Shown here piece after piece: positions 36,701-46,387 of a stretch of DNA of 64,000 nucleotides (its first letter is position 1; each line of letters begins with the position of its first letter). This DNA comes from Laburnicola sp. R22_1 (lineage: Eukaryota > Ascomycota > Dothideomycetes > Pleosporales > Didymosphaeriaceae): positions 186,001 to 250,000 of the forward strand of contig JACONQ010000018.1 in NCBI GenBank assembly GCA_014281115.1. The letters run 5' to 3'. The notes under the pieces were generated by a model. It saw only the letters and a program-made list of their open reading frames with translations, was not told the DNA's origin and ran no database searches. A program made the translations under genes and the position numbers.

Positions 36701-37060
36701 AGTTCGATGCGCGGGGTATTATAACATTGGTATTTGGAGGTGGTGCTTATGGAACTCGGCATAGCGATGGCGTTGGGCGGGATATCCTTGATTTAGCATG
36801 CGTTACTTGGGCGCATGCACGATGTTCATACGAAGAGCGCAACTTTTGTGAATGACAAGTCATGCGGATCTTCGTTCTTTGAGCTTCAGATTATATGCAA
36901 AACTGAGAAATCGAGTAAAAGAACAATGATGGTCTAACCATCCATCTCCTCGCAAGGTCCTAGACACGCAATACAAAAGACTGCTAGGAATAACTGTCTA
37001 TCAAAATCCATCGCTCTCAACAACATGAAATAGAAGATGTTCCGTTTCACTTCGATGATC
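36701..37060. other. Convergent intergenic region
   Basis: 360 bp between convergent stops. Nothing seen. Confidence 0.4.
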
Positions 37061-37066
37061 TTAACG

Positions 37067-37105
<39 letters not shown>

Positions 37106-37609
37106 GTCGTCGTCGTCGTCGTCGTTATCGTCATCGTCATCATCGTCGTCCCCATCATCGTCCTGATGATATTTCTCATCATCTTGCTCATAAGCTGTCG
37201 CATCCCATGCCCCATCACCCCTTCCATCATCCCCTCCGTCATCCTGTCCATCATCCTCCTCTTTCTCATCTATCACTCCAGCATCCCTCAGAATTTTCTC
37301 GTCATCCTGCTCATAAGCCACCTCATCATATTCCCCATCATCTTCTCCATCATCTTCTCCGTCATCATCTCCATCATCTTGCTCACCATCCCCACTAGAC
37401 GTGCTATAAGACGGCCCTTTAAACCCGGGCGTTTGGTATTGTGGCAAGTCTCTATTTCCTGGCAAGTTATTATACCCAGGGGGCGGAGCGTCCCAGCTCC
37501 TGCCCCAGGTTTCCCCCCTGGCGATGCCACTTTTGGGGTGCCAGATTTTCCGGCCTTTGGGTGGGTTGCCAGAGGCGTCGACTTTGTAGTTGGCGTTGTA
37601 GTCTGACAT
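37061..37609 (-). CDS. Acidic low-complexity protein with poly-Asp tail
   Basis: Single-exon frame of 182 aa. The N-terminal third is ordinary (MSDYNANYKVDASGNPPKGR, then GETWGRSWDAPPPGYNNLPG). The rest is dominated by Asp, Glu and Gly, with a duplicated AYEQDDEK and a near-pure Asp tail ending in Arg. The tail is encoded by an ATC/GTC trinucleotide microsatellite (37064-37150 on the plus strand), so its length is probably variable between strains. No signal peptide and no known domain. The frame is likely real because the non-repetitive N-terminus has a good ATG and balanced codons. Confidence 0.55.
37064..37150. repeat. Trinucleotide microsatellite (ATC)n then (GTC)n
   Basis: About 14 uninterrupted ATC units from 37064, followed by a run of GTC units and mixed CATCGTC. 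Read on the minus strand these are GAT/GAC, all Asp codons of the overlapping gene. Confidence 0.95.
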
Positions 37610-38055
37610 GGTTATTCTTTTGGGGGTTGGGCGGTTGGTCTGTGAGGGTGTTGTGGTGGGTGTTTTGGTGTAGTGGGTGTGCTGGTGTGGTGAATGTGTA
37701 TGGTAAGTACGTGTAGTTATGCGTAGGAAACTTGTGTATCAAACGTGTATAATAAATGTATAATATATGTAGAGGTTCTGCTCGTCTATCAGGCTTTGAA
37801 TTTGGATCGTTGTGTTGTATTATCAGGTTCTGCAGTCGAGAGGTTCCGAGGGAGGTTTATATACGGATGCTGAGGGACATTGATGAATGGCGTGGTAAAT
37901 GTACCACAGTTCAATTGCTCTCATATTCATCTTGTAGGTCACCGCACTGGCTTCAATTACCATGAAAAAATGGAAGTCTTCGTATCACTCCCTTCTACAC
38001 TTCCGCATTCAAGATTTGATTATGCCACTTCAATACCATTCCACTCCCCGACTTC
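37610..38055. other. Intergenic, upstream of the poly-Asp gene
   Basis: 446 bp. G/T-rich just upstream of the minus-strand ATG, then AT-richer. No gene supported. Confidence 0.4.
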
Positions 38056-38535
38056 TTACATTACACTTGAGCCTTCTCCGTCACCTCTGCCCTGTCTAGT
38101 ATTCTTAGACGCAGGTGAATCCCTCGACCGACCATCATTCTTCCCACCCCACGTCCCGCCACGGCTGGTCCCAACGGCATTGCAGCAATCACCCAAGCTG
38201 GTCGGATCATGATAGTTAACGCCCACTGTCCACCCAGAGCCACGACCCATCCCAGTGATGTTGCGAGTCGGACCACTTTGATCGTCGTGGTTGGCGTCGA
38301 GACGTGAAGTAGAGCCATGGTTGTCGAAAATATTGTCACTGCGATTCAAATTGCCACGATCGTCATACCTAGCACCAACGCTCCACCCAGACCCATGACC
38401 CATCCCAGTCATGCTGTGAGCTGGTTCACTGCGGTTCGAATCACCGCAGTCGTCATGGCTAGCGCCCACACTCCAAGCGGACCCGCGGCCCATGCTGGTT
38501 ATGCTACGCCAGGCATTCGGATGAATGTTTGTCAC
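38056..38535 (-). CDS. Gly/Ser/Trp tandem-repeat hypothetical protein
   Basis: Single-exon frame of 159 aa built on three imperfect repeats of about 36-48 residues, each containing a core like TGMGHGSGWSVGARYDD (variants SMGRGSAWSVGASHDD and TGMGRGSGWTVGVNYHD), separated by Asn/Arg/Ser-rich spacers. The C-terminus GTSRGGTWGGKNDGRSRD is basic. No signal peptide. The repeat is preserved better at protein than DNA level, which argues for real coding. It shares a GGTWG/GETWG element with the neighbouring acidic protein at 37061-37609. Function unknown. Confidence 0.5.
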   Translation of the reverse strand: MTNIHPNAWRSITSMGRGSAWSVGASHDDCGDSNRSEPAHSMTGMGHGSGWSVGARYDDRGNLNRSDNIFDNHGSTSRLDANHDDQSGPTRNITGMGRGSGWTVGVNYHDPTSLGDCCNAVGTSRGGTWGGKNDGRSRDSPASKNTRQGRGDGEGSSVM

Positions 38536-39096
38536 AGTATATATGCTCCGTCCCTACCTACCAACCCAACTTGGCTTTGGGACTTAAAAATAAGCCTCTG
38601 TGCAGAGTCATGGTATGGCATCCCGATCCCATCCTTCGCGCGGGTCGCGTGCCCGTGCCCGTGCGTATAGGGCGTGTACCGGTGTCATAGCGCTTAGGCA
38701 CCATCTGATCTTCCTTCCTTGTAACCCACCCGCAACGCAGCGACGAATTACGCAAACCCCATCTGCCGACCCGTCCCTTAACGCTGCGGGAAGGATTGAT
38801 TATGCGGAACTTGATAGCGACGGAGGGGTGGGTGGGGCGCCAGGAGGAGCGGACGCGCATGAAGTGAGGCTACATATCCATACCTTGTAAATATTCATCT
38901 ATATTGAAGATCTTCGTCGTGTGGAGATTCCAACCTAGTTCGAGTCCGCACCGTACACAGAGAGGGGTAAAACAGGAGATACTACACCCAGTACCTAGCA
39001 GACAGTGATATTCATCTCTATATAAACTCATGACTCCTCGCTATATGACAACTTTACATACAGGTAAAGGACATAATTAGCGAATAGGTTAAAGTC
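38536..39096. other. Intergenic between the repeat protein and the membrane protein gene
   Basis: 561 bp. No supported gene; the frames here look like antisense noise. Confidence 0.4.
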
Positions 39097-40379
39097 TCAC
39101 AAGCCTCTTTCCATGCCCTCTAATGCATCAATATCCACCTGCTTTGTCACCATGATACCGCCCATGTTCTGACCCGCCGATTCGCGTGGCAGAATACTGT
39201 CTTTACTGTTATTCTTATACCCTGCATGCCACGTTTCGCTACTGCTCTCTGTGGGATGCGCGGTGATGTTGACTTTCCCCTTGGACCTAAAATCCGCCAT
39301 GGCAAAGCCATCCTTATCAGACGTATGCTCATGTTTCTGGTAGCCGGTGGAATTCTTGGACCCCTTCAACGTGCTGCGGGCAGCGTCGAAGAACCAGGCG
39401 AACAGGGGCTTGAGGGTGGGTAACGAAGCGGCGATGATGCCCACGTCGAGTTCGATGAAGTTCCACACAATGTAGCTGTCGCGGATCCATGGCTCGGGGG
39501 TGGCAAACTCTCGCATACTGACTTGTCGCTTGATACCTGCGACTGCTGCGAAGATGCCTAGCGCTAGGACTATGACGAGGGACAAGCGTGTGCGGAGGGG
39601 CAGTTGGAGTGTCCAGATGAGCGGAACGGGTATCACGGCGAGGAGGATGTCGGTAAGGATATGGACAACTGAGGAAGACATGAGTATTGCTGGACGGTAG
39701 CCGTAGTGCTATTTTCCTGCTGTCAACTCACCTCCGTTGAACAGGCCGATGCTGTTGAACGTCTCTGGGGAGAAACAAGAGGCGGTTCCTGTCCCCAGTG
39801 GTGGCGGTCGGAGTCGGACATCCCATGCAGCTTCTACCGGGACACACTGGAAGATGAGTGTTCCCAGGCAAGCCAACGTGAACGCTGCGAGGAATCCGAT
39901 GACACTCCACAGGAACCATATGTATGCTCTCCTTATTAAAAGCCGTAGTAAGAAGAAGCATATGGATATCTTGACCAAAGTCATTCCGACGCTAATGGCC
40001 GGCATGTGGACCCAGCGGAGCATGAGGAGTCGTCGAAATCCGTCGGGATCGGATTGTATCACTGCGGTATATTTCCCAATGCCGAGATTGATTTCCTCTA
40101 CGTACAATGCGAAACAGAGGGTGGCTATTATCTGGATAGCACGGGTGAGTGGGCTGTATCCGGATGGAGAGCAGAATTGCTTACCATTGCACCTGCCATG
40201 GCCCAGTCATCTCTACCAAAAGATTTGATCATGACAATCCGGACGTAACATCGCGTGACAAAGACCAATGCGGCGACTGAGAACAACGACGCCGTCTGCG
40301 CCAGAATGGTTGGTCCATTGCTGTAGTTGAGGACGTCAGGGGGAAGTTCCGAGATATCTTTCGGAGGGGGTGCGGCCAT
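39097..40379 (-). CDS. Multi-pass membrane protein, PTH11/rhodopsin-domain type
   Basis: Exons 40379-40185, 40131-39732 and 39668-39097 (introns of 53 and 63 nt) give 388 aa. About seven hydrophobic segments: TILAQTASLFSVAALVFVT, MAGAMIIATLCFALYV, ISVGMTLVKISICFFLLRLL, FLWSVIGFLAAFTLACLGTL, VVHILTDILLAVIPVPLIWT, LSLVIVLALGIFAAVAGI and LDVGIIAASLPTLKPLFAWF. The conserved FQCxPVxAAWD-like loop (IFQCVPVEAAWD), CF and the LP-LKP motif before the cytosolic tail are hallmarks of the fungal rhodopsin-fold/PTH11-related family. The tail is hydrophilic and Ser/Lys-rich. Some relatives are surface-sensing receptors; the ligand is unknown. Confidence 0.88.
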
Positions 40380-40751
40380 TGTGACAATGTCGAGGTTGAA
40401 AAAATCCGTGCTCCGTGGACGCTCGCTAGATCGGCGTCGCCCAGTATATATATTGGCAGCTGGTAGATCCTACACCCTGCACATGGCGGACCAGGAGAAC
40501 ACGCGGTCTGTGTACCTAGAGGTAAATGGCGCGATGTATCGATCCAGGTACTTGGTTTTCGGAGCCTTCGGAAGATAAGCGGAGTTGACAGCTCGTTTAG
40601 GACCTGCCAGAGCAGTAGCTTCACTCTCCACCCAAGCGTGTGAATAGAGTTTGTTGATAAACTAAAGTGTCGAAGTGGCTGTTGAACCTTGGTTATGCTT
40701 GCTGTTAAGTCTCATAATCTGTAAAAGGTTAGGTCGACTATAAACAGATCT

Positions 40752-40858
40752 TTTTACGCTCTTTTTAATTACTAAGCAGGGGGCTCTGCTTTTTTTGTTA
40801 TGTTATTTGAGATAAAAGCCTTTGTCGTTTTACCCCTAGGTAGATAATTTAACAACAC
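40752..40858 (-). mobile_element. 107-bp element copy A with 12-bp target duplication
   Basis: Flanked by perfect 12-bp direct repeats ATAAACAGATCT at 40740-40751 and 40859-40870. A related unoccupied site exists at 43982-44040 (TATAAACAGATAGAAATAAA), where the sequence runs through without the insert. It is one of the two least AT-converted copies. Confidence 0.8.
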
Positions 40859-40971
40859 ATAAACAGATCTGAATGAATAAAAAATGTCGAAGGCACGGCC
40901 GCGGGCAGCGCTTATTTCCCCTTCCCCGAGCTTCTAAACTTTATATTTAGACCGCCGCCTCCATAAAAGAT

Positions 40972-41112
40972 CTACACTCAACCAGCATGTACGGGTGATT
41001 AGCGGCAATCCTTTACACGGGGCAAATCTCTCCTGAAGGACCACCAAACCTTGGAAGGGCTTTGCGACCCATGCGCGCTAGTCACCCGTACATGGCAGCT
41101 GGTTGAGTGTAG
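40972..41112. mobile_element. Inverted-repeat hairpin, 141 bp
   Basis: Left arm 40972-40998 (CTACACTCAACCAGC..TACGGGTGA) and right arm 41082-41112 are reverse complements, apart from four extra bases in the right arm. MITE-like foldback; no clear flanking duplication. Confidence 0.75.
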
Positions 41113-41490
41113 GTACGCTCTTTTTTAGTGCTTCGCTACCACCCGTTTCATTCTCCTACAAGATTGGTCCCATGAAAACCAGGGGCGGAACGATTCTAGA
41201 TTTTCGGATCCGCCCTTTACGGGTCCACGGGTAGCAGGTGATGCAACCTTTGGTGCGCAATCATGGTCCAATTTCTGGACGGGTCTTGGTGTATGCTCCA
41301 GGCAAGAAAAGCGAAGCAGGTGTGTTTTGACGATATTGAGGCCTGTGGGAGGGTCCGAACGAAGTCTAGAATGCATTCGCATGTTATTGAATGCGGGAGC
41401 CGACTTTTGTTGGGGCGGCAAGCGCAGAAACGATGGAATTTAATCATCCTCCGCTGAAATCAAGTGTCGTATTTGCTAAATTCCTTTACT

Positions 41491-41559
41491 CGGGCCTAAT
41501 AGCAAGATGTCCGAAGCTACGCACGGGCATTTCGACGACAATCTTGCTATTAGGGCCGG
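41491..41559. repeat. Short inverted repeat
   Basis: CGGGCCTAATAGCAAGAT (41491-41508) pairs with ATCTTGCTATTAGGGCC (41541 on), spaced by 32 bp. Confidence 0.75.
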
Positions 41560-41769
41560 GGTATACTATGGGGAGGAGATCTTTAATGCAGATCTGTTAA
41601 GTACTTTATTAAGTTTTACATAGTAAACTCGGCCCCTTGCGGTCCTTAACTTTTCTCTAAAAAAAAGGCTGTGCTACGCATAGCCCACCTAGCTTAATAA
41701 TAAATTAAGTTTAATAATAATAAATTAAGTTTAATAATAATAAATACTTTTTATATAGTAAATTGTATG

Positions 41770-41878
41770 TGGCGTTATTTTATCTACCTAGGAGTAGGAC
41801 GATAAAGGCTTTTATCTTAAATAACATAATAAAAAAAGCAGAGCCTCCTACTTAGTAATTAACAACGGCGTAAAAAGG
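41770..41878 (+). mobile_element. ~107-bp element copy B
   Basis: Shares AAAGGCTTTTATCTTAAATA and the CAGAGCCTCCTACTTAGTAA core with the other copies. Confidence 0.75.
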
Positions 41879-43020
41879 TAATAATAAAAAAAGCGCGTTT
41901 AAATTACTAAGCGAGCTTAGTAGTCTTAGCGTAGGACTGCTCTTATAAGCAAAATTTTTACAAAGAGACTACTTAGAACTTTAGAAGAGATAAGACTTTA
42001 GCGTAGCTATACTATAAGCTATCTCTCTTCTACTATCCTAAGTTATAAACTACTATTCTAAGTTATAAACTACTATTTAGATTATTGCAAATAATATAAG
42101 TTAATATATTAATAGGTATATTTCTTATAAGTAGTAGAATAAGAATAACACGTACTAGATATACTATTACTCTATTACTATATTAAAGTTATTCTTAATA
42201 AATCTTCTTCTATTACTATTTTTCTACGCCCTACTATTTATTTAAGTATTAATATTATTCCTAAAAAGTTACTTACTGCTGTTAAAAAGTATATACTATA
42301 GTTTCGCGCTACTACTACTAAGGTAATAACACTAAAGTTCTATTCTATTTATAAAATAATTGTCTATAAAAGTCTAGTATACCTAACTATCTAGGAGGCA
42401 ATCCTTATATACTAGCTAGGTTAGTAGCTTATTTAGTTCTTAAAGACTAGTAAGTCTATGGTTCTACTCTAGTAGAAGCAATTACTCTTTATTAGTAATA
42501 GAATCCTCTAGTAGGGGACGTAAGAAAATAATAAGGCGTTTATTAATAAGCTATAAGGTAGTAAGAGTATTATATAGATCTATAAGATTCTTTTAGCTAT
42601 TATTACTATTATTGCTATTAAGTTAGCTTATCTAAGTAAGTATACCGCATAAGCGGCGTGTAAGCGTAAATAACTAATAATAGTAGTAGTAATTAGCTAG
42701 ATGTGCTATATATAGTGTAAGTAAATCCTATATAGGTTAGAAGCTTATAAGGTATAGATAGAATGTAAGCAGGTTTAAACTATTATTATATTATTAGGTA
42801 GTGTTTAAGGTTAGTCTTTAATTAGAATTAGGTGCTATACATAGTATATAATAATCTTCTATCTTAACCTACTTTAACCTCAAACTAAAATAAAGGTTAA
42901 AAAAGGTGTTTGGCAAGCTAATAAAATTAACACTATATTCTACTTCTAGACAGTTAATTTAATACTATATATTAGATATAAATTTTAGTAAAAAATATTA
43001 AAAGTTGTTTTTATAATTAC

Positions 43021-43123
43021 TTTTTACACTTTGTTTAATTTCTAAATAAAAGCTCTACTTTTTTATTATATTATTTAAAATAAAAGACTTTATTATACTA
43101 CCTTTAAGTTAATTAAATTAACA
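43021..43123 (-). mobile_element. ~107-bp element copy C (highly AT-converted)
   Basis: Reverse-oriented relative: AAAGCTCTACTTTTTTATTA and ATTTAAAATAAAAGACTTTA match the family core after C-to-T and G-to-A changes. Confidence 0.6.
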
Positions 43124-43128
43124 CTATG

Positions 43129-43236
43129 TATTGTTAAATTATCTATCTAGAGGTAGAATAATAAAGGCTTTTATCTTAAATAATATAATAAAAAAGCAGA
43201 GCCCCTACTTAGTAATTAAAAAGATTATAAAAAGAT
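43129..43236 (+). mobile_element. ~107-bp element copy D
   Basis: Begins TATTGTTAAATTATCTATCT and carries AAAGGCTTTTATCTTAAATA and CAGAGCCCCTACTTAGTAAT. Confidence 0.7.
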
Positions 43237-43269
43237 AATTACTAAATTAACACTATATAAATATAAAAG

Positions 43270-43370
43270 TTATACTCTTTTTAATTACTATGTAGAAGTC
43301 TCTACTTTTTCTTATATTATTTAAGATAAAAGTTTTTATTATTTTATTTATAGGTAGTTAATTTAATAAT
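43270..43370 (-). mobile_element. ~107-bp element copy E (AT-converted)
   Basis: Reverse-oriented relative: ATACTCTTTTTAATTACTAT at one end and TATAGGTAGTTAATTTAATA at the other. Confidence 0.6.
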
Positions 43371-43499
43371 ATATATATATAATAATATCTTTTATTAATA
43401 CTACCTTAAAACGCTTTTCTATGTTAATAATAGTAGAAGGGATAACTACTATTATTATAATATTTTTATTAGAAACTCCTTAGTCTCGAAAAAAACTAT

Positions 43500-43609
43500 G
43501 TATTATTAAATTATTTATTTAAGGGTAGGACAATAAAGGCTTTTATCTTAAATAATATAATAAAAAAAGTAAAGCTCCCTACTTAGTAATTAAAAAGAGC
43601 GTGAAAAGG
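43500..43609 (+). mobile_element. ~107-bp element copy F
   Basis: Carries AAAGGCTTTTATCTTAAATA and CTCCCTACTTAGTAATTAAA, ending GAGCGTGAAAAGG directly before copy G. Confidence 0.7.
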
Positions 43610-43610
43610 T

Positions 43611-43722
43611 ATGTGGCGTTAATTAAATCTACCTAGAGGTAGGACGACAAAGGCTTTTATCTCAAATAACATAACAAAAAAAGCAGAGCCCCCTGCTTAG
43701 TAATCAAAAAGAGCGTAAAAAA
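43611..43722 (+). mobile_element. ~107-bp element copy G (least mutated)
   Basis: Keeps C and G at many sites that are T and A in the other copies (CTCAAATAACATAACAAAAA; GCAGAGCCCCCTGCTTAGTA). It is adjacent to copy F, head to tail, with about 1 bp between them. Confidence 0.75.
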
Positions 43723-44100
43723 GGTGATTACAAAAAAAAGGTAAAAGGGTATATATTATATAATAATTAGAAATAAGTTATTAAATATATATTATATATA
43801 TAAATTTACGTAAATAAGTTATTCTTTAAGCCCTAGCTGTATATAGTTAGGGATGCGTGCCGCGCAGTAGATTGATGCGTGCCATGTAGTCTCGCCAAGC
43901 TGTGGTTGCCGCTGTCGCATTAACTCATCTAAGCGAGTAAGCCGCGTGAGCGGCGTGCGAGCGCGGATGGTCGGCGATAGCGATCATAATTTATAAAAGG
44001 CTAGGTTAACTATAAACAGATAGAAATAAATAAAAAATACTATAGGGAGGCAGCTAAGTTGTTAGCACACTTTGGGAAAACACCGATCGACAAGTTTTAC

Positions 44101-46387
44101 CTTTAGCGTTTCAGTTGTTTCATCATGGATTTTGCAACAACGGGAAGTCTACACGTCCACCTCTTTAGCCTTAAGCATGCTGTCGTTCTCGCCATGTATA
44201 CAATCCTCCAGTATTTGTCTTTAGTTCGTAGTATCCATTTAAACGTCAACATCGCCGACGTTGGCATCGATGCTATCTTCGACGCCACCAGTAGGTGCAA
44301 TCATTTGTGATCGCTTTACATTAGCTAACTTCGCCAAAGCTTGCAGCGAGTTGGTTTACACAACCGACCACGAATTATTGCATCCACTGGTGACGCCTTC
44401 GTCGGCGACAGCTCCTATTATAGCAAAGTCGAAGCACTTATCGGCACTTGCAGACCTGGTAACTGCCGTCGGCCCAGAGGGCAAGTATCCGGCCCGAATC
44501 CACGATAGTCTCGCCGACGCCCTTCGTCCAGCCGCCAGGTCGATGGATAGGTGCGGAGACGTGACCCATCCGGACTACCACAGAGGCGGTACAATCATAG
44601 TGTATTAAACCGACAAAAAAAAAGACTGCGAGCCAGTGCAAGATGCTTGCTATATGAGACTCCGGACGAAGCGGCACGGCGCTGCCGAACATGGGCGATG
44701 CAGCGAACTGCACTGGAATCCTCACGGGTTCTGGCACGGCTGGCAGGTGAATGTCTCATGGCTTCATGGAGCACGTTCGACTGGCTGCAGACTTAGGTAC
44801 TAGGTGCTGCCAATGTTATTGGTGGTGGTATGTTCCAATTTTAGGGCTGGCTTGCACGTGGGGGTCGGTTAATAAGAGCGTGCGTAACCGACAGCCGTGA
44901 ACTTTGCTGTAGACTGCATCGAGAGTTAGCAGTCGAGCTAATGCAATCTCTTCCTGGTGTATACGATTCCCCTGACTACATGTAGCTCTTGAGATTCTGC
45001 CAGGCGGATCTCCCGTGACGCAATTAGTAGCTAGTCCCGAGGGAGTAAAAATTCCGAGGAGCGATTCTGAACAATCTGACCGTTGATTCTGAAAGTTCGC
45101 CTTGGCCTGCAGTACCGACCAAAACTTTCGATTTCAACTGATGCACAGGCATTCCGCCGCTCCCCTCCAGGTTAATACTTGTTTCCCAAGCTTCCTGCGT
45201 AGCTAAGACTCGATGATCTTAACTTGGATTTTAATAGTATAGTTGTATGTATTAAGTTTGCGTGGAAAACAATATTTCCTTGCGTGCAGAGTTTAATACT
45301 TTGTTATTAACGGGTTCGAGTAGGTGGTTTCTAGACGGGGTTTGATACAGCTTCATATATAGACTGCTGCTACTAGTGTCTGTGTTGTAGATAATAGTGC
45401 GGACGTGTAAGTTAAGTTTAGGTGTGGAATAGCTGTTGTAGAAGTAACATGCTTGGTAAATAGGGACTTCCAGGTTGTTGTTAATAAATTAGTGACATTG
45501 TGTAGAACTGACTGTGATCCAGGGAGATCAGGTCGCTTCAAAGTTGTTTTGCAATCACCCTCATTGCCAGAGCACCTGCAAGGCAAAAACCTTTGTGAAC
45601 AGAAGCACAGGGGAGGAATCACCCTCATTAGCAAAGTACCTGTGCGAGATCATTGGCGCATTGCACGAATCCCGTGCCGATACCACCTACTGTTCCAACA
45701 CCTCAGGACAAAACCACGCGGCTTGAGCAAGCAGACCAGCGCGGCTCGACCAGAGACGCTGTAGACCTGACAAGGCAAAACCTAGAACCAGGGCCCGAGG
45801 GTATACCTCAGACTGTGCATCCGCAAGTCCAGGCTCCAAGGATAAAGCGTCATCCGCAGCTCAAGGATTCCTCGAGGTGACCTTTAGAGACATGGAGAGA
45901 GCGTCTCATTAGATTGATTAGCCTGGCCGACCAATCAACCCTTACCACGAAACATCAGGAAGCCAAGGACGAGTAGCTCGTCAATTGGCGGGAGCCTTGG
46001 ACAGGGTGCGCAACCCCGAGGATAGTTAGTCCTCGTCGAGTTGACCTGGGGAGGGGCGCCTCATTGTAGTTTATAGACCGGACCGGTCCGTCAACTGTGG
46101 AAACCAGGAAACAGAAGATAGAAACACTGTCGACTGTAATAAGAACGAAAGTTCTGTGGAGGGAGAGTCGGCGTGGAGCCGGGGGATTCGTATCTATAGG
46201 CGTGGGGAACGCGCTAGGGAGCGCTAAGCATGGGGCTAGTGTAGTCATGTGAGGCGCTATTCTCAATCTTATCGAAGAGTGCTGACCAGGGAAGCCTGGA
46301 AAGCGCGCCCGCCGTCATCCAGCGTCGGGTCTCCCTCAGCGCTGGTTCCAGCCCCGCCATGATGCAGGAACACATCCGGGACCCAGC
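44101..46387. other. Gene-poor flank right of the AT-rich block
   Basis: 2.3 kb of more normal base composition. A 115-codon plus frame at 44261-44608 and frames at 45453-45880 (with a Cys/His piece, CNHPHCQSTCKAKTF) may be decayed gene or transposon fragments, but none can be assigned. An AT-rich patch lies near 45210-45300. Confidence 0.4.

Larger units (their letters stand above)
40380..44100. repeat. AT-rich, RIP-like decayed repeat block
   Basis: About 3.7 kb without genes; from about 41590 to 43850 it is extremely AT-rich. It contains at least seven copies of one short element in both orientations, two separate hairpins, and duplicated segments whose more and less AT-rich copies differ mainly by C/T and G/A. 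The paired copies 42632-42680 and 43929-43970 show this well (AAGCGGCGTGTAAGCG against GAGCGGCGTGCGAGCG). Confidence 0.85.

Noticed and set aside
37037..37606. Hydrophobic poly-Ile plus-strand frame
   Set aside because: An artefact of reading the ATC microsatellite on the other strand; it has no structure beyond the repeat.
44261..44608. 115-codon frame as a gene
   Set aside because: No family, no good context, and it lies at the edge of a decayed repeat block; noted only as a possible fragment.
45453..45880. Zinc-finger gene around CNHPHCQSTCKAKTF
   Set aside because: The frames are short and shifted with no start or splice support; at most a decayed fragment.
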